A stretch of 64,000 nt of DNA from Coccinella septempunctata (Eukaryota > Arthropoda > Insecta > Coleoptera > Coccinellidae). The stretch spans positions 8,124,501-8,188,500 of the forward strand of contig NC_058191.1 in assembly GCF_907165205.1 (NCBI RefSeq), written 5' to 3'. The translations under genes were made by a program, and so were the position numbers. Positions within the stretch are counted from its first letter, which is position 1; each line of letters starts with the position of its first letter. This document shows, one piece after another, positions 23,930 through 35,699 of the stretch. The notes beneath the pieces were generated by a model. That model was given only the letters and a program-made list of their open reading frames with translations. It was not told the DNA's origin and searched no databases.

Positions 23930-24212
23930 AAATTCCCAAATGCCACCACTTTTTTGGGTCTCCCAATAGAAGGAAATTCTTTGTCATACTCTTCATTCAC
24001 AATCTTTCTGATTGTGGAAATATTCAGCTGAAATATAAGTCGTTTAGATTCAGATGAAACATTATATAAATTCTCTTACCTTGAATATGTTCGCTACCGT
24101 CTGACGTATTGTGGATTTTAGAATATACGGGTATAACTATTTGAATGAGCGGACCTGAATTCTTAATAGCACTTCCTGAAACCCTGTATCTTTTTTCAAT
24201 CACTTTCGGCAT
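23930..24212 (-). pseudogene. transposase N-terminal HTH remnant
   Basis: The minus-strand frame from 24212 starts MPKVIEKRYRVSGSAIKNSG and runs to about 24080, where GTAAGAG could be a splice donor. After a CAG acceptor-like site near 24010 the reading continues TIRKIVNEEYDKEFPSIG and RPKK. This order (MP..., a short helix region, I.RI..E, FPSPG..RKK) resembles the N-terminal DNA-binding part of a common insect DDE transposon family. Whether the intron is real cannot be told from sequence alone. It lies inside the 22989-24373 element. Confidence 0.45.
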
Positions 24213-24373
24213 TTTCGAATTTTCGTAATAAAAATTGATATTAGTTGTGGCAACGGCGTTATGACATTAACGACATTTCATGAGTGCCAACCTAACTTCG
24301 TTCTAGTTACAAAAACTTGAGAAAATTATTTCATGGCCAACCGACTGCTAAAATAAATTTGAATGAAGTATAG

Positions 24374-25430
24374 TAGTATTTTCGTTAGTTCAGTCGCTAA
24401 CATAACAAATGCTTCGAATTTTCCGGAAACTGTCATTACCACCTTTAGATTCTTAAGAGTAGAGTGAAATGATTGCTTATATTTTTGTTTCGGTAACAAA
24501 TATTTCAGTTTACCTTCACTCACCAGAAGATGCTACTACGAAACGCGTGTCGTGGTTTAAAAACTCATTTTGTGAAAATCTTATAATCTGCTTGAGTTCA
24601 ATTACGAATTTTCATCCATGTTTAATATAATGTTTGTTTTATGATGGTCAAAATGCATATTGGAAAAGAAAAGGCACCCAAACTGCTTTTTATAAATTCT
24701 TCTATATGGTTCTGAATTTTTTTATATTAGAAGTTGTTCGTCGTGAGTCAGCAACTGACCTGTCTCTGAGTTTTTTTTGAAATATGTTCATCCCGCCTGT
24801 TATTTCATATGTTTCGTTTTTAAAAATTCACGCTGTTTAAATCTCTCTTTTCTCTGAAGAGTAGGCGCTTTGTCTTAGGATCATTTGAAACTGAATCGTA
24901 TTTAGTATGTATTTTTTTGATTTATTCATTTGCACTCCTCTGAATTGAAATATTAGCGGAGATCAAGAAGGACATAGTTTTGTTTAAGTTTAAAGAAACG
25001 TTCGCAAAAATATCTAATAATTGTTTGTTGATCCGAAGGTTTATCTTCAAGTTTTGCGAACTGTTACTTTAGCATATTGCTTATCAGAAGTCGAGCAAAA
25101 CTGAAACGTTGAGGTTATCTCCACTCGATTTTTCCTGTTTATGATAGAAAGATTTGTATTCTATTCAAAAATATCCAATAAATATCGAAAAATTATGCCA
25201 ATTAGCATACATTTTTATTCCTGAACAAATCAACAAATTAGAATGATATGTTATCTAATATTTTTGCACTATTTTCTTCAAGGTATAAATGCGGAAAAAA
25301 ATATGTGAATTCACAAATCGGAATGAATTCAGAATCATTTACATCCATTGATATGAAATGAACAAATTTTACGATCTAAATCGAACAACGTTACTCGGAG
25401 TACCAACAGAAAGAACATTTCATTGAGAGA
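24374..25430. other. noncoding, no gene seen
   Basis: AT-rich. The open frame at 24326-24523 (-) overlaps the terminal repeat of the preceding transposon and has no motif. Confidence 0.4.
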
Positions 25431-26635
25431 GAGAGTAGTATGGAGCAAATTTATTGAGTCCACGGAAGCTGCATCTTCACTTTGACAAAGTGTCTTTTAG
25501 TTCGTTCCGTTTCCATCGAGGTGGAAGTTGTGTTGCTTTGATGAGCTCAAATGAGACCGAAACCATGATCAGCATCTCTTCTTCCTCGATGGAATGGTCT
25601 TTAGATCTCCGATGGGAGATGATTTCCCAATATAAAAGCCCTGTCCTGTAGCGTTCCTCCAACAACGGAAGAACAGAAGAATCATCCTTAGGGAAACCGA
25701 ACCTGGTCGAGAGACCCAAGCGATTAGAGATTCAGATTTTGACTATTACTTTTTTCAATACTGAATGGATTTCTAATGACGATCTTTCATCAAAATTATC
25801 ATTTCAGATTTCTGACGCGGAGATAATATTACTCCTCACACTGCAATTGGAGAACGAGTAATGTTATTTCTTCTTAAGTCGATATGGGAAAAATGAAGGA
25901 AATTTTACGTCGATGAAAAAAGGTCTTCGGTATGTTAACGAATTTCACATCAATACTCATGTTTTGAGGTTTTCGACAATGAACTTGCTCTCCCAAAATA
26001 TTTTCAGACCTCTCCAATTTTCGGTTATGTCGGTTCTATTGTATTACCGTTGTGTTGTTAACTGATAAATTTCTTCTCCGTATTCTAGGTTCTATTTTTG
26101 TCTTCTCGTGAAGATACCCGTTGGCCGGGTTATGTAGTGGATTGTTCGGATATCTGATTTCAGTAATCATCCGTAGATTAGTGCGTTCCGCTACTTCTAT
26201 CATTTTGATAGCACCTTTATTTCATTATCCTAGGATTTGGGTGTCCATATTCTATCAGAGATCTGCGGATCATCTTATATATTGTGCTGGCTGTTTCAAC
26301 CCCAATACCTTCATTACTCTATGTTAGTTTTCTGAAATGGCTAACTCCATTGATTGATGCTTCTTTAGTGGATATATTTGAGGAGTTCTTGTTGCTTTTA
26401 TGGTGAAAAAGTATAAATTTCGATTTTTTTGGTTGAGTTTTATTCTTCACTTTCTCAACCTTATAACCAATATGTTTCGAAATTCCCAATTAAGAATTTA
26501 GGGGTGATAGCTTCTATACTTAGGGTTGAGGAGATTTTGACTTACAATTCTGCTCAAAATATGTCTCCCTCCGAATAAAAATTGACCTGTTCCGGCATTT
26601 CCTCTGAAAATATCCTTGTGGCGACATGATTGGAC
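25431..26635. other. unassigned; possibly internal or LTR part of the neighbouring retroelement
   Basis: Higher GC than the surroundings. A TATAAAAG box-like string at 25631-25638 follows overlapping open frames on both strands (25454-25651 + and 25477-25719 -), neither with a recognisable domain. The block at 26100-26330 has minus-strand readings such as TIYKMIRRSLIEYGHP, faintly like a LINE reverse-transcriptase tail, but stops abound. I cannot name it with confidence. Confidence 0.3.
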
Positions 26636-26639
26636 TTGT

Positions 26640-27475
26640 ACCTCTTTTATGCTCTCATCACTGGCTTAGGCTCATTCAGCCGTGCGTCTTACCTCGCTCT
26701 GTATCATGTGCAGATCTTGTTTGGCAGCTTCAAGTTCTACTGCATGGGCCACGGCGTCATCCAAAGTACTAGGTCGGGCCAATCGCAGCCTATACTGGGT
26801 CTTCATATATTTCCATCCATCAACGTCTGGACAGCGAGTTGTTCCAGGAAGCTATTCGGTGCTGTAGGAAAGGCCAGTCTTACTAACCTTGCTTCGCATT
26901 CCTGCCAGATTTTTGCAACTCTGATAATGACGAGTCGTGATACAGTTGTTGAAGGTATGCATCACCATATCTCATCTGCAGTTCACTTATCAAAGTATCG
27001 TAATTTCCATGTTGACTTGGAGGGACAGTCTGAATGATCTTTACCCCTAGTGCAACAAACAAGCCCTAGCTTTTGGTATGAGCACTAAGTTAATTTGCCA
27101 TCGGAAGTTGACGGTTGGATCTTTATTCGCTCTAGTTTACCCCTATAACAGAAAAGTATTTGCTGAATTTCCTGCTCAATCTCTTTCATGGTTTTCACAT
27201 ATTCTTCAAATTTTTCCTGCATTTCTTCTTCTGACACCTAATCTTTCTTTCACTTTTCCAATCTTGTTTTTCAACTTATAGTAATTGTTCCTCCACCCTC
27301 AACTCATTTTCCACGTATGTCAATTAATCTCCCACACTATACTCCATTCTTTTAGTGTTTTCTTTTATTTTATTGCTGGTTTTCTCCATTTTATTTTTCA
27401 TTTCCTCACTATTTTCCTCCATTTGTTCAAAGCCTTGCTTCAAAATTTTCATACTCCTCTGGTTCATTTTACCTG
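26640..27475 (-). pseudogene. Gypsy-like retrotransposon gag, broken
   Basis: Minus-strand readings in shifting frames form a gag protein. From 27475 down there is a Lys/Glu-rich coiled-coil N-terminus (EQMEENSEEMKNKMEKTSN). Next come NYDTLISELQMRYGD and YLQQLYHDS (27030-26930), then AFPTAPNSFLEQLAVQTLMD (26870-26810) and RLRLARPSTLDDAVAHAVEL (26800-26735). The motif order RYGD, L.FPTAP..F...LAVQ.F.DG, LARP.TL.DA..HA.E.E matches capsid regions of insect Gypsy-type elements. Stops and at least three frameshifts are present. No protease or polymerase was found to the left. Confidence 0.7.
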
Positions 27476-27572
27476 TTTTCGATCTCGTTATCGGCATTCA
27501 GAATGTTCCACAATGAAGCCCACAATTCAACCAACACAACAGTTCAATACAACCCCACACCTGACATCAGTG

Positions 27573-27900
27573 TAACGGTCTCTGTGTTAATCAAATCATC
27601 TTCTTTTTAATATTTAATTGATTTACACAATAAGAACACTAATTTATGTAAAAGAACAAACTATCATTTATTTACACAGTCACTGATTTACTTCCACTAC
27701 TGTGCACTCAGTAACCCTTCAAAGTTCACTGATCACTATATTAAAAAAACTAAGTGCCCGGAGTCCACCGCGCGTATCTTTCTTATCTATACGTCTTTGC
27801 TCGAGAAACGTCTGTTGTAGTCGAGATCTGTCGCGAAGTTCCGAGGTACATATTATACATATTTCACTACATTATTTCAATAGAAAAAGAGTAGAGTAGA
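27573..27900 (-). mobile_element. possible 5' LTR of the gag-bearing retroelement
   Basis: Lies just upstream of the gag remnant in minus orientation. Read on that strand it ends in ACCGTTACA, contains AATAAA, and is preceded by a TATAAAG string near 27920. No second LTR copy was found to the left, so this rests on position and these weak signals only. A primer-binding site was not recognised. Confidence 0.3.
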
Positions 27901-28707
27901 TGAGTGCACTGTTGAATTGCCACTTTATATGCAAACAGTATAATTGACGGTTAGAACACGGCAAGGTACACTGTGAAATCTTTCTGCATTTGGCTTTTTA
28001 TCACACTGTGAAAAGTCCAAAATATCAGACAACTTTGACGCCAGAAAGAGTTGATTGTATATCAGATACTTGATTTTGACTGATATCTGAAATCTATAAA
28101 AACTTTCCATAGGCAATTTTTCACTGAGAATACGATACTACAGGGGTCCCAAGTTCGAATGTCTATTGCCTATTAGCCGTTTCTGGAGAATTGGACATAT
28201 TTGAAATCTGAAACTTGGAATTATAATATTGTTCGAAATCTCTACTGAGCTTTCATTTATGTCTTGTTCTAAGGGTGAAAAAAAAAATAACTTCGTTTTC
28301 TCAAATACGAATGTATAATTTTTTCCATCTAATATCACACAAAAAAAAACCTACAAAAATGAGAAATATCTCAACTGCAACTCGAAACAAAGTAAGAAAC
28401 GAGTTTTATAGGGGATTGTGTTATTGTCAAGAATGAGGTAGAGGACATTTCGTGCATCTATTTCAATATTAATCATATCATTTAAGTGTTCAGTTTCTGA
28501 TACATAATCAATGATTATGGTCGAAACTTCATTAGGTATTGTTCAGGATTGAACATGCATAATTAAGATAGTTGCGGAGGTTATTGAGGAGCTTTGAAAA
28601 AAATGAAAATAGACAGTGTTTCAAGAAACTTAATAGTTAATGTGATTGATATTCTTACATTGAAATAATGTCAGTTTAAAGAAAACGTATAATTTGAGTA
28701 TATTAAT
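27901..28707. other. noncoding, no gene seen
   Basis: AT-rich. Minus-strand frames at 27925-28116 and 28138-28338 show no family motif. Confidence 0.4.
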
Positions 28708-28757
28708 CGTAGAGCTGGTGGAGCGCTTTCGGCTAGTTAGCCATCATCAGTACCGTT
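28708..28757 (-). ncRNA. hammerhead-ribozyme-like motif of Penelope type
   Basis: On the minus strand the order is CTGATGA (28750-28744), one extra T, stem GGCT-AACT-AGCC (28742-28731), GAAA (28730-28727), a short closing loop with GC...GC, then TC followed by TACG. These are the conserved core blocks (CUGANGA, stem II, GAAA, UH) of a type I hammerhead, which in Penelope-like elements lies in the terminal repeats and self-cleaves the RNA. Stem I would be only GUA/UAC. The unpaired T before stem II departs from the standard fold, so activity is uncertain. No Penelope coding part adjoins. Confidence 0.5.
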
Positions 28758-28981
28758 GTCCTAAAATAAACACAAAGTGCCTACAGAGTGCAAAGTCATA
28801 CATAAAATGGGTCTGGGAAAATGTACCACTATGAAAATGAAGGTTTTAAAACGACCTAGTCGACTATACTTAGAAACAATTATCAACAAAACATTATAAA
28901 AAAAATTTCTGTCATGAGGACACATTTCTTTCCGTACCTAAATGGTTTCCACACAGTATGTGTAGATTGGAATTTCGTTGT
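28758..28981. other. noncoding, possible Penelope-related flank
   Basis: Upstream of the hammerhead-like motif on its own strand. It may belong to the same element, but no reading frame was recognised. Confidence 0.3.
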
Positions 28982-29518
28982 TATAAATATTTTTTTCTAC
29001 AAACGTCAAAAAATGACAAGGTTCTCGCATTGACAACATTATGCGAAGTGACCCTTTTTTTCATTTTCCTTCGTTACCATGACACCGTGCGCGAAGTAGT
29101 GTGCGAAATACTTACTTCGCACACTGCATGTAAACTATATGGGATTTTAATATCATAGCCTTTATGTTCCTCAATCAAGCAAGAAATCATTCATTTATTA
29201 ATGTATAACAATAATTAAGGCTTTCAAATTGTGAGAAAATTTAACACTACCTAATTTTATTTATTATTCATAATGTTAACATTAATGGTGCAGCCAGTGC
29301 ACGAATGAATAATTAGGTATTCCTAAACCAGATAACTCAGATTCAGCTCGTGATATCGTAGATTTGGGAGTTGGATAAGACTATCCATTTTTAATTTGCA
29401 AGCAACTGCCGTAGAGGTGACAGCACTTGATCCTGAAATTTCAATACTCATTTTCATGTTAAGCTAAACATGTTACTTATTATGGAATAATATTTTTGAC
29501 GTTTGTAGAAAAAATTTT
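28982..29518. repeat. inverted-repeat element, about 0.54 kb
   Basis: TTTTTTCTACAAACGTCAAA (28990 on) is present as an inverted copy at 29493-29515. Between them lies a small hairpin, AGTGTGCGAA and complement (29097-29124). This looks like a MITE, possibly together with the palindrome immediately to its right. Boundaries uncertain. Confidence 0.5.
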
Positions 29519-29520
29519 GG

Positions 29521-29605
29521 AAATACTTTGGTGATCTCGACTATTTTTTTAACGAGGCGCAGCCTCGTTAAAAAAAATCAGTTCTCGATCACCAAAGTAG
29601 CATTT
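29521..29605. repeat. 85-bp palindrome
   Basis: The inner arms TTTTTTTAACGAGGC and complement (29544-29577) have a three-base loop. The outer arms AAATACTTTGGTGATC and GATCACCAAAGTAGCATTT pair outside a short unpaired stretch. The nearly complete palindrome could form a cruciform. It is typical of the terminus or centre of a foldback element. Confidence 0.75.
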
Positions 29606-30614
29606 CGCGCACTAGATACAAAAAAATCTATTTTGTACACCGGTGCGGTTCATCAAACATGTATAATCTTCCATCCACTATGAATAACCTCATACATATA
29701 AATTCAATGTTTGTATTCGAATATTCGATCCTGGAATTCGAATTGATCTGGTCCCTCACAATTTGCGCAACTTCAAACATAAATTATGCCGGCAGATAAA
29801 GACGTTATGTTAAATATTTTCCACCACTCGAACCGTTTGCCAATTGGAGCAACATTTAAACAATTAAATTATTTCATTTGGGGACAGATTGACATTAAAT
29901 TTAAAATGTAGAAACGTCTGTAAATTGCACACCATGTGGAGTTCGGCAGTTGACTGGCGTCAACAGGTAAGGGCCTGATGTACGGAATGATTTAGTATGT
30001 TGACTCATTTTCAATGGTGAATAAATTTAGGGAAGGTAGCCGGTGTATGGAGATGTTAGTTTGTTGAATATTGCCACCCAGTTCGCTATGTTTTGTCTCC
30101 ACCGGAAATGCGAAAAGAACCCGCGAATGTCTTCGTTTCACGTGAATAGAAACAATAAATGTTGTATTTATCACCATCATTATTATCATTTACAAATGGT
30201 TGTATTGAAATGTTGAGTAAGCTTACTCCAAAACCAACGATGGATTAGTTAACTACATGGATGGTGGGTTATGGCCCTGGTTATGAATTTTGTAAAAGCT
30301 TCTGGCGCACGTCTGTGCTTTCCATTTCATTTAGTGTGAAATCCTGACGACAAAGTCCTAGGATATAAAACGAATAGGTAACCAGGTGTGAAAAACTATT
30401 TCCCATCCATTCCATTCAATATATATTCAACCGAGCCGAATTGGAAAAATGGTGGAAGGAAAAAGTGTATTTTTTTCCTCGAAAAAATCTTCAGTTGGAA
30501 TATAACTATAAGTCAAAAACGCACTCTGTTTACTAGGTGGATAAAATGGTGAATACAATATTATAAATTACTTTGACCAAATTCGCTCGTTACTATACAT
30601 AATATACAAGGATA
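29606..30614. other. noncoding, no gene seen
   Basis: Mostly non-repetitive by eye, with slightly higher GC around 29800-30300. The open frame at 29992-30189 (-) has no motif. Ends at the TA target of the second mariner. Confidence 0.4.
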
Positions 30615-31833
30615 TATTGAAAAATTCTTAGCCTACTATAGAACCAAACAAAATTTCAGTGTCAAAATATTTTATAACTCAACATATTCTCCTCTTAATT
30701 GGATACATTTATTACAGCAACGTCTCTAGACCTTTAAAAAAAATGTTTCTTCTTGCTCTGCAAACCAGACCTCCAGAGCTTTTATTATCTCCTCGTTGGA
30801 GGAAAATTAACAAACTTTTAACCTTTTTTTTGTTGCGGAAAGAGAAGATAGTCAGATGGAACCAAATCTGGAATTAGGGGGGTGTTTTAATATTTCAAAC
30901 CGTAAATCACGAATGTTTTGCATGGCAACATGACATTTGTGTGTAGGGGCGTTGTCCTGCAAAAATAAAACAACTTTGTATAGCTTTCCTCGTCTTTTCT
31001 CTTAAATTTTTTTCCGTAGAGTAGTCAGTAATGTCGAATAGTAATCTCCGGTTATTGTTCTACCCTCATCCAAAAAATCGATCATGATTACTCAATGGCA
31101 ATCCCAAAAAACTGAAGCAAGAAATTTTCCAGCAGATTTTTGGACACAAAACTTCTTAGATCTTGGAGAACCAGAGTGTCGCCAGTCCATCGATTGTTGC
31201 TTTGTTTCTGGATCGTAGGAATGTACCCAAGTATCTTCCATAGTAACAATTCGGTTTGAGAAGTCTACTCCGTTTTCAAATCGAGCACAGATCGAACGCG
31301 ATGCTTCTACCTTTGCACGCTTTTGGTCAACATTCAAACATTTGGGGATCCATTTTACAGCAATTTTTTTCATGTCCAAATTGACGTGAACTAAATGATG
31401 AAGACTTTCGTATAAATATTCAGTGCTTCAGATATCCGTTTTAGCCCAATTCGACGGTCTGATAAAATCATGTCATGAACTGCATGGATATTTTGGGGGA
31501 CTGACAGACAAACTGGCCATCTCGATCACTCATCATCATCAATGGAAAATTTTCCTCTTTTGAAGCTTGCAGTCCACTTTTTCAAGATCGCATACGAAGG
31601 ACATTGATCACCAAGGGTATTAAGCATATCTTTGTAAATCTGCTTACCTCTTAACCCTTTTGAATACAAGTACTTGATGATGGCTCGATAATCCAATTTT
31701 TCGATTTCCACAATTTCGGTGGACATCTTCTTTCTTTCAATTTATTGCGTAATTGTTGAGTTATTGTTCGTTGCTATGGTAATGCAATATTTTTTTATGC
31801 ATGAAGCTGGTCTAGGCTAACTAGATATCAATA
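30615..31833 (-). mobile_element. mariner transposon, copy 2
   Basis: About 1.22 kb with ends TATTGAAAAATTCTTAGCC and the complement of TATTGATATCTAGTTAGCCT, at TA on both sides. It matches copy 1 (12120-13298) throughout, with small insertions and deletions. It lies in sequence with no other element around it. Confidence 0.85.
30680..31726 (-). pseudogene. mariner transposase, broken (copy 2)
   Basis: Starts MSTEIVEIEKLDYRAIIKYL at 31726 and keeps a good 66-residue HTH region (GLRGKQIYKDMLNTLGD, ILKKWTASFKRG) before a stop at 31526. The middle at 31379-31092 reads KWIPKCLNVDQKR and VHSYDPETKQQSMDW (first catalytic Asp). Further down a QDNAPTHK-like block and WF-rich tail are recognisable with more damage. 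Stops and frameshifts prevent expression. The N-terminus is in better condition than in copy 1. Confidence 0.85.
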
Positions 31834-33149
31834 CATCATCGTATATCTGGATAAATACAAAATTGGGCTGTAACATACAGATTGACTGGAGGATTAATAA
31901 CACACTCCAATTGCAGTTTTCATAAACAATTCATTAAAAATGTTCTTGAAGAATCATGCGATTTTAAAAAAGCCTCACAATCCCATAACCTCTCCTCGTT
32001 GAATGGGAAACCTAAGAAATTTTATGCATAAATTCTGTCCATAATTAAATGAAACAAGAAATGAGGATTGCTTCGATTCGAAATAATAACGTTCCCAGTA
32101 GCTGGATATCCGAGTTTTTATTTTCTCGTAATTAATCAATAATTATAGCTGCCAGATCGAACAATGCTTGTTTGGAATCCAGTTCGAATTCATGAATAAG
32201 TAAAGAAATGGCACTAATAAAAGGAACTGAACGTGGTCATCATGGTATATCGAGTCAGTGGCAAAAAAGATCATACAATGTACAGCATTGATGCTTTGAT
32301 ACGAATGGGAATATTAGCAGTTAATATGATATATTTACTGATACAGTACATTTTCCCCTATGAATCGAACCTATGTGATCCAACACGCTTTGTGGTCGGT
32401 GACAACTTCACTTGCATCAACTGACGATCAATTTTCTGAGAATATTATTTATCCTTCAACGGCGGTATCACTATTATTAACAATATTGACTCGTACAATT
32501 TAATTTTTTTATCATAAATATAAATGCATTGGTGGTTTTTTTGCTTCGTAAGTCCGGATTGGAAATGCTCTATAAGATATTTCGGATTGACGACATGCTG
32601 AGACGCAAACAAACCATCTATGGTCACAAACCATCAAATTGTACTAGTCAATATGGTTAATAATGGTATAAGTTTTTAGCATACTCCACGTATATACTGA
32701 AGAATGGGTGAAAAATATTCAGTGAACGACATTTTCTCATAAATTGAAAAGGGTTTGAAAAAGCCAACAACGTCAGCTGATGCGAAATGTCCGTTAAAAT
32801 AATTATTTTTTCTGCAAGCGTGCGCGATCAACCCTTTTCCCGCACGCATTTCAAGTCCCAAAGAGTCACTTTATAAACAATGCGGGATAAACCTACAAGC
32901 ATATGAGTGGGAAAAAAAGTAGGGGCTTTTACCGCACTCAACTGCACTCGACAAAACGTTTCAAGTTGAAATTGGCTATCAAAATGGCATAAGTCATTGG
33001 CAACACCAATTTTAAACTGGTATTAATCAGAAGAAAATTACCAATAATCAAGTTCAAACTGGCATTTATCAATTTCAAACTGACAATGAACAAAATAAAA
33101 CTTCAACTGTTACATCATTAGGTCAATATAGATCTTCTGATTTTTGAGC
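31834..33149. other. noncoding, no gene seen
   Basis: The open frame at 32233-32424 (+, starts MVIMVYRVSGKKDHTMYSID) has a hydrophobic middle but no recognisable family and no sign of splicing context. Otherwise nothing to report. Confidence 0.35.
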
Positions 33150-33850
33150 TTGCCCTGTTGGGCGTGTGTGGCACTTTGTTAAAATGGTTTGAATCTCAAA
33201 GATCGAGTACAATATGTCTCCATAGAGGGGTTCTCGTCAAGAATGTTTTATTCTTTGTCTGGAGTTCCCCAGGGCTCCCATCTTGGTCCTCTCCTATTCC
33301 GCTCACATAAATAAAATTTTCAGATCATTTAAGTCATGCAGGTTTTAACTCTTCGCTGATGACCTCAAGTTTTTTTCACAGATCTGTTGTATTGAGGATT
33401 GCATTCTTCCCCAGCAGGAAATACTCAGATCTGCTGATTTTTGTGCTGCATATGATGTATTCCTCAATCTCCGAAAATGCCATGTAATATCTTTCAAACG
33501 CAATAGGAATTTTCCCTTCCACCCATATGCGATTGATAATTTCACTCTTACCAGAACTGGTAAGATAAAGGACCTTGGTGTCATTTTCGACTCTAAGCTC
33601 CTGTTCGATGAGCACATTAATAATGTAGTGGGATCTTCTAATAAAATGGTAGGGTTCAACACAAGACAGTGTCAGAGTTTCACTGATCGGAGGGCATTAC
33701 TTTCTTTGTACAATGCTTTCGTCTTAAGCAGACTCAATTTCGCTTCTCCAATATGGAACCCTCATTACACCACCTAGGTTGAGAGGTTGGGAAGGTACAG
33801 AAAAGATTTCTCAGATTCCTCGGTTTCAAAACAGGATTTCACTCAACATC
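33150..33850 (+). pseudogene. LINE reverse transcriptase, broken
   Basis: The plus-strand frames together give a long stretch of a non-LTR reverse transcriptase. GVPQGSHLGPLLF is followed by FADDLKFF (the catalytic YADD-like box with Phe; about 33357-33380), then LRKCHVISFKRN, IKDLGVIFDSKLLFDEHI, RRALLSLYNAFVLSRLNFAS and PIWNPHY. This order (palm to thumb) is typical of Jockey/CR1-type LINEs. Frameshifts at about 33300 and 33340 and a stop near 33776 break it, and no endonuclease domain lies upstream, so the copy is 5'-truncated. It ends shortly before the second hAT insertion. Confidence 0.8.
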
Positions 33851-34085
33851 CGGAAATCCACGTAATTAAATACATTTTATTCCAGTGAAGAATGCATGCA
33901 CATGAAGAATTGTCAATTTGCTTCTGATTTATGCCAGTTCGAACCTGATGTTGCCAATTTGGTTTTGACTAATGTCATTAGCTCAGATTTGAACTTGAAA
34001 AGTGCAAGAAAAGTTTGGAAATTTCTGATATTCACTTTCCTCGGTTCAAAAATAGCCGAATCAACATGCATCACAGTAGAAATTC

Positions 34086-35185
34086 CAATAACCCAGTGGC
34101 GGCTCGTGGTCATGAGAGCTGAGGAGGCTAATAGTTTTCGAGGAGTGTTGGAACAAACTCTTATCAGTCAATAAAGTATACTTCTTCAACATAATGAAAA
34201 GTTGTCAGTTCTAAGATTGATTTTGAATGCAAGAGGATGCTATATGCTCCTTTTACTTGTTATGCCTTTCGATAGATCGCGGTAAATTTTTCAATTCGGA
34301 AAACCCCGTTTTGAACCATGAAGTATATTCTGTTTGATGAGGAAATGGTAAATATGGCCAGCAAAATAATTTTTCCCGTTTGATCGATCCAGTTAACCAA
34401 TCACATTTATCGTACCAAAACTACCAAACAACACTGAAACTTCTATTCTGACGCTTTCGGTAGACGTTAGTGTAATTAAATTTGGTGGAGGTCTTGTAAA
34501 GGTTTTAACAACGTGTACAGTTAATTCTCAATATTCAATTCCATTTTATTTTTTGATCCGTATCAGTACTTACCCCTAACGCCCTAACAAAACAACCTAT
34601 CTTAACAAGAATATATCACAAATTTCCCGAAGTTCCAGTTCTCCACGAAGTCGTTACATTCAAATTAAAAATTGAAATCATAACAACTACCGCCGGACAA
34701 CGCCCCTACCGTCGGAGATCAAGCGAATATAGTCGAAGACGGCACGAAAGAATCAATGGAGAACAGGGGAGCTGAGCCTCCTCTGGTACATTTTACGGGC
34801 GAATATGGTACAGTAAGTCAGCTGAATTCTTGTTCGGCTAGTATGCGAGTCCAGAGAACGTATGCGTGAGTTACACTATCAACGGAGGCAGCAGGCCCAA
34901 CAGCCTCCGTCCGAATAGGCAGTACTAGGAAATATTCACATTCGACGCGGCGGACGCGTACGCAGCCGGTGGATTGTATGATTGTTATGCTGGATTTTTA
35001 TGAGCGGAGGACCGAAAAATGAAATAATTTTTATCTGAATATCTAGTTCAGGTGTTCGGAAAATTTATATAGAAATTACTTTCTGAAAATGAGGACATGC
35101 TCGAAGTGAATGTATTTTAGCTCTAAGCTTTATGAGGAGGCTGAGCCTCCCTTGCCTCCTCTGACGAGCCGCCCTTGCAATAACC
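34086..35185. mobile_element. non-autonomous hAT element with 8-bp target duplication (second)
   Basis: The element proper is 34094-35177, starting CAGTGGCGGCTCGT and ending ACGAGCCGCCCTTG. It is flanked by the direct repeat CAATAACC (34086-34093 and 35178-35185), the 8-bp signature of hAT. GAGGAGGCT-type blocks lie near both ends and at about 34770. No transposase. It differs in terminal sequence from the 9047-10538 hAT, so two hAT families have been active here. Confidence 0.9.
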
Positions 35186-35699
35186 TATCAATAATAAATT
35201 ATCAGTTAGTTATTTTCATGCGAAACTTCAGATGTCCATAACTTTATGATGGAAAAATTGGCCCCAATTCGATTGTCTTCCTAACGAGCCACACACTTGT
35301 TCGATTCTTAGAGAATCCAATAAAAAAAGATCGAAAAATCAGGAATTTTAATTACCACTGCAGAGCTGAATGAGCTGAGATAGATCTGAACAATAGGATG
35401 AGAATACAGAATCGACTATCAATGGTTCTGGGGCAAATTATGGCAATTAGAACCGTGACGGAAAGGTGTAGAGAACGTCAAGTGGATGATCAACTCTGTC
35501 GGGAAGTTGAGCGGACAGTGGCGTCGCGTCGGCAGTAGATAGGTGATGGCTATACAAAACATGATGTAAATGCTGAGGAATAGATTACATAACCTAACTG
35601 TAGTCGGACAGTAAACAATTAATGCCAAATCCTTATGCTGATAAGCATAATGAACAACTATGTCCTGACATATATTATCACATACCGAATATTTCGACT
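35186..35699. other. noncoding, no gene seen
   Basis: No gene. The open frame at 35419-35628 (-) has no family motif. Confidence 0.4.

Larger units (their letters stand above)
22989..24373 (-). mobile_element. 1.4-kb DNA transposon, DDE type, decayed
   Basis: Inverted terminal repeats of about 42 bp: TATACTTCATTCAACTTTAT (22989 on) and the complement of TATACTTCATTCAAATTTAT at the right end (24328-24373), both running into CGGTTGGCCATG. The minus strand has an HTH-type transposase start (23930-24212). The block 23070-23506 plus 24268-24366 recurs as one continuous stretch at 47519-48063, which lacks the 0.76-kb interior. A 46-bp-arm hairpin lies inside at 23781-23901. Confidence 0.7.

Noticed and set aside
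24024..24080. Spliced host gene with a GTAAGAG donor
   Set aside because: The frame lies between the terminal repeats of a transposon and resembles a transposase start, so any intron would belong to the transposon.
25631..25638. TATAAAAG as a host gene promoter
   Set aside because: No transcript or coding exon follows; such strings are frequent in AT-rich DNA. At most it belongs to a retroelement.
26100..26330. Minus-strand LINE reverse-transcriptase tail
   Set aside because: Only faint motif likeness (IYKMIRRSLIEYG) with many stops; too weak to list as a separate gene fragment.
26630..27037. 135-codon plus-strand open frame
   Set aside because: The opposite strand gives clear Gypsy-type gag motifs, so this frame is its antisense shadow.
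33345..33662. 105-codon minus-strand open frame
   Set aside because: Antisense to the plus-strand LINE reverse transcriptase, which has the recognisable motifs.
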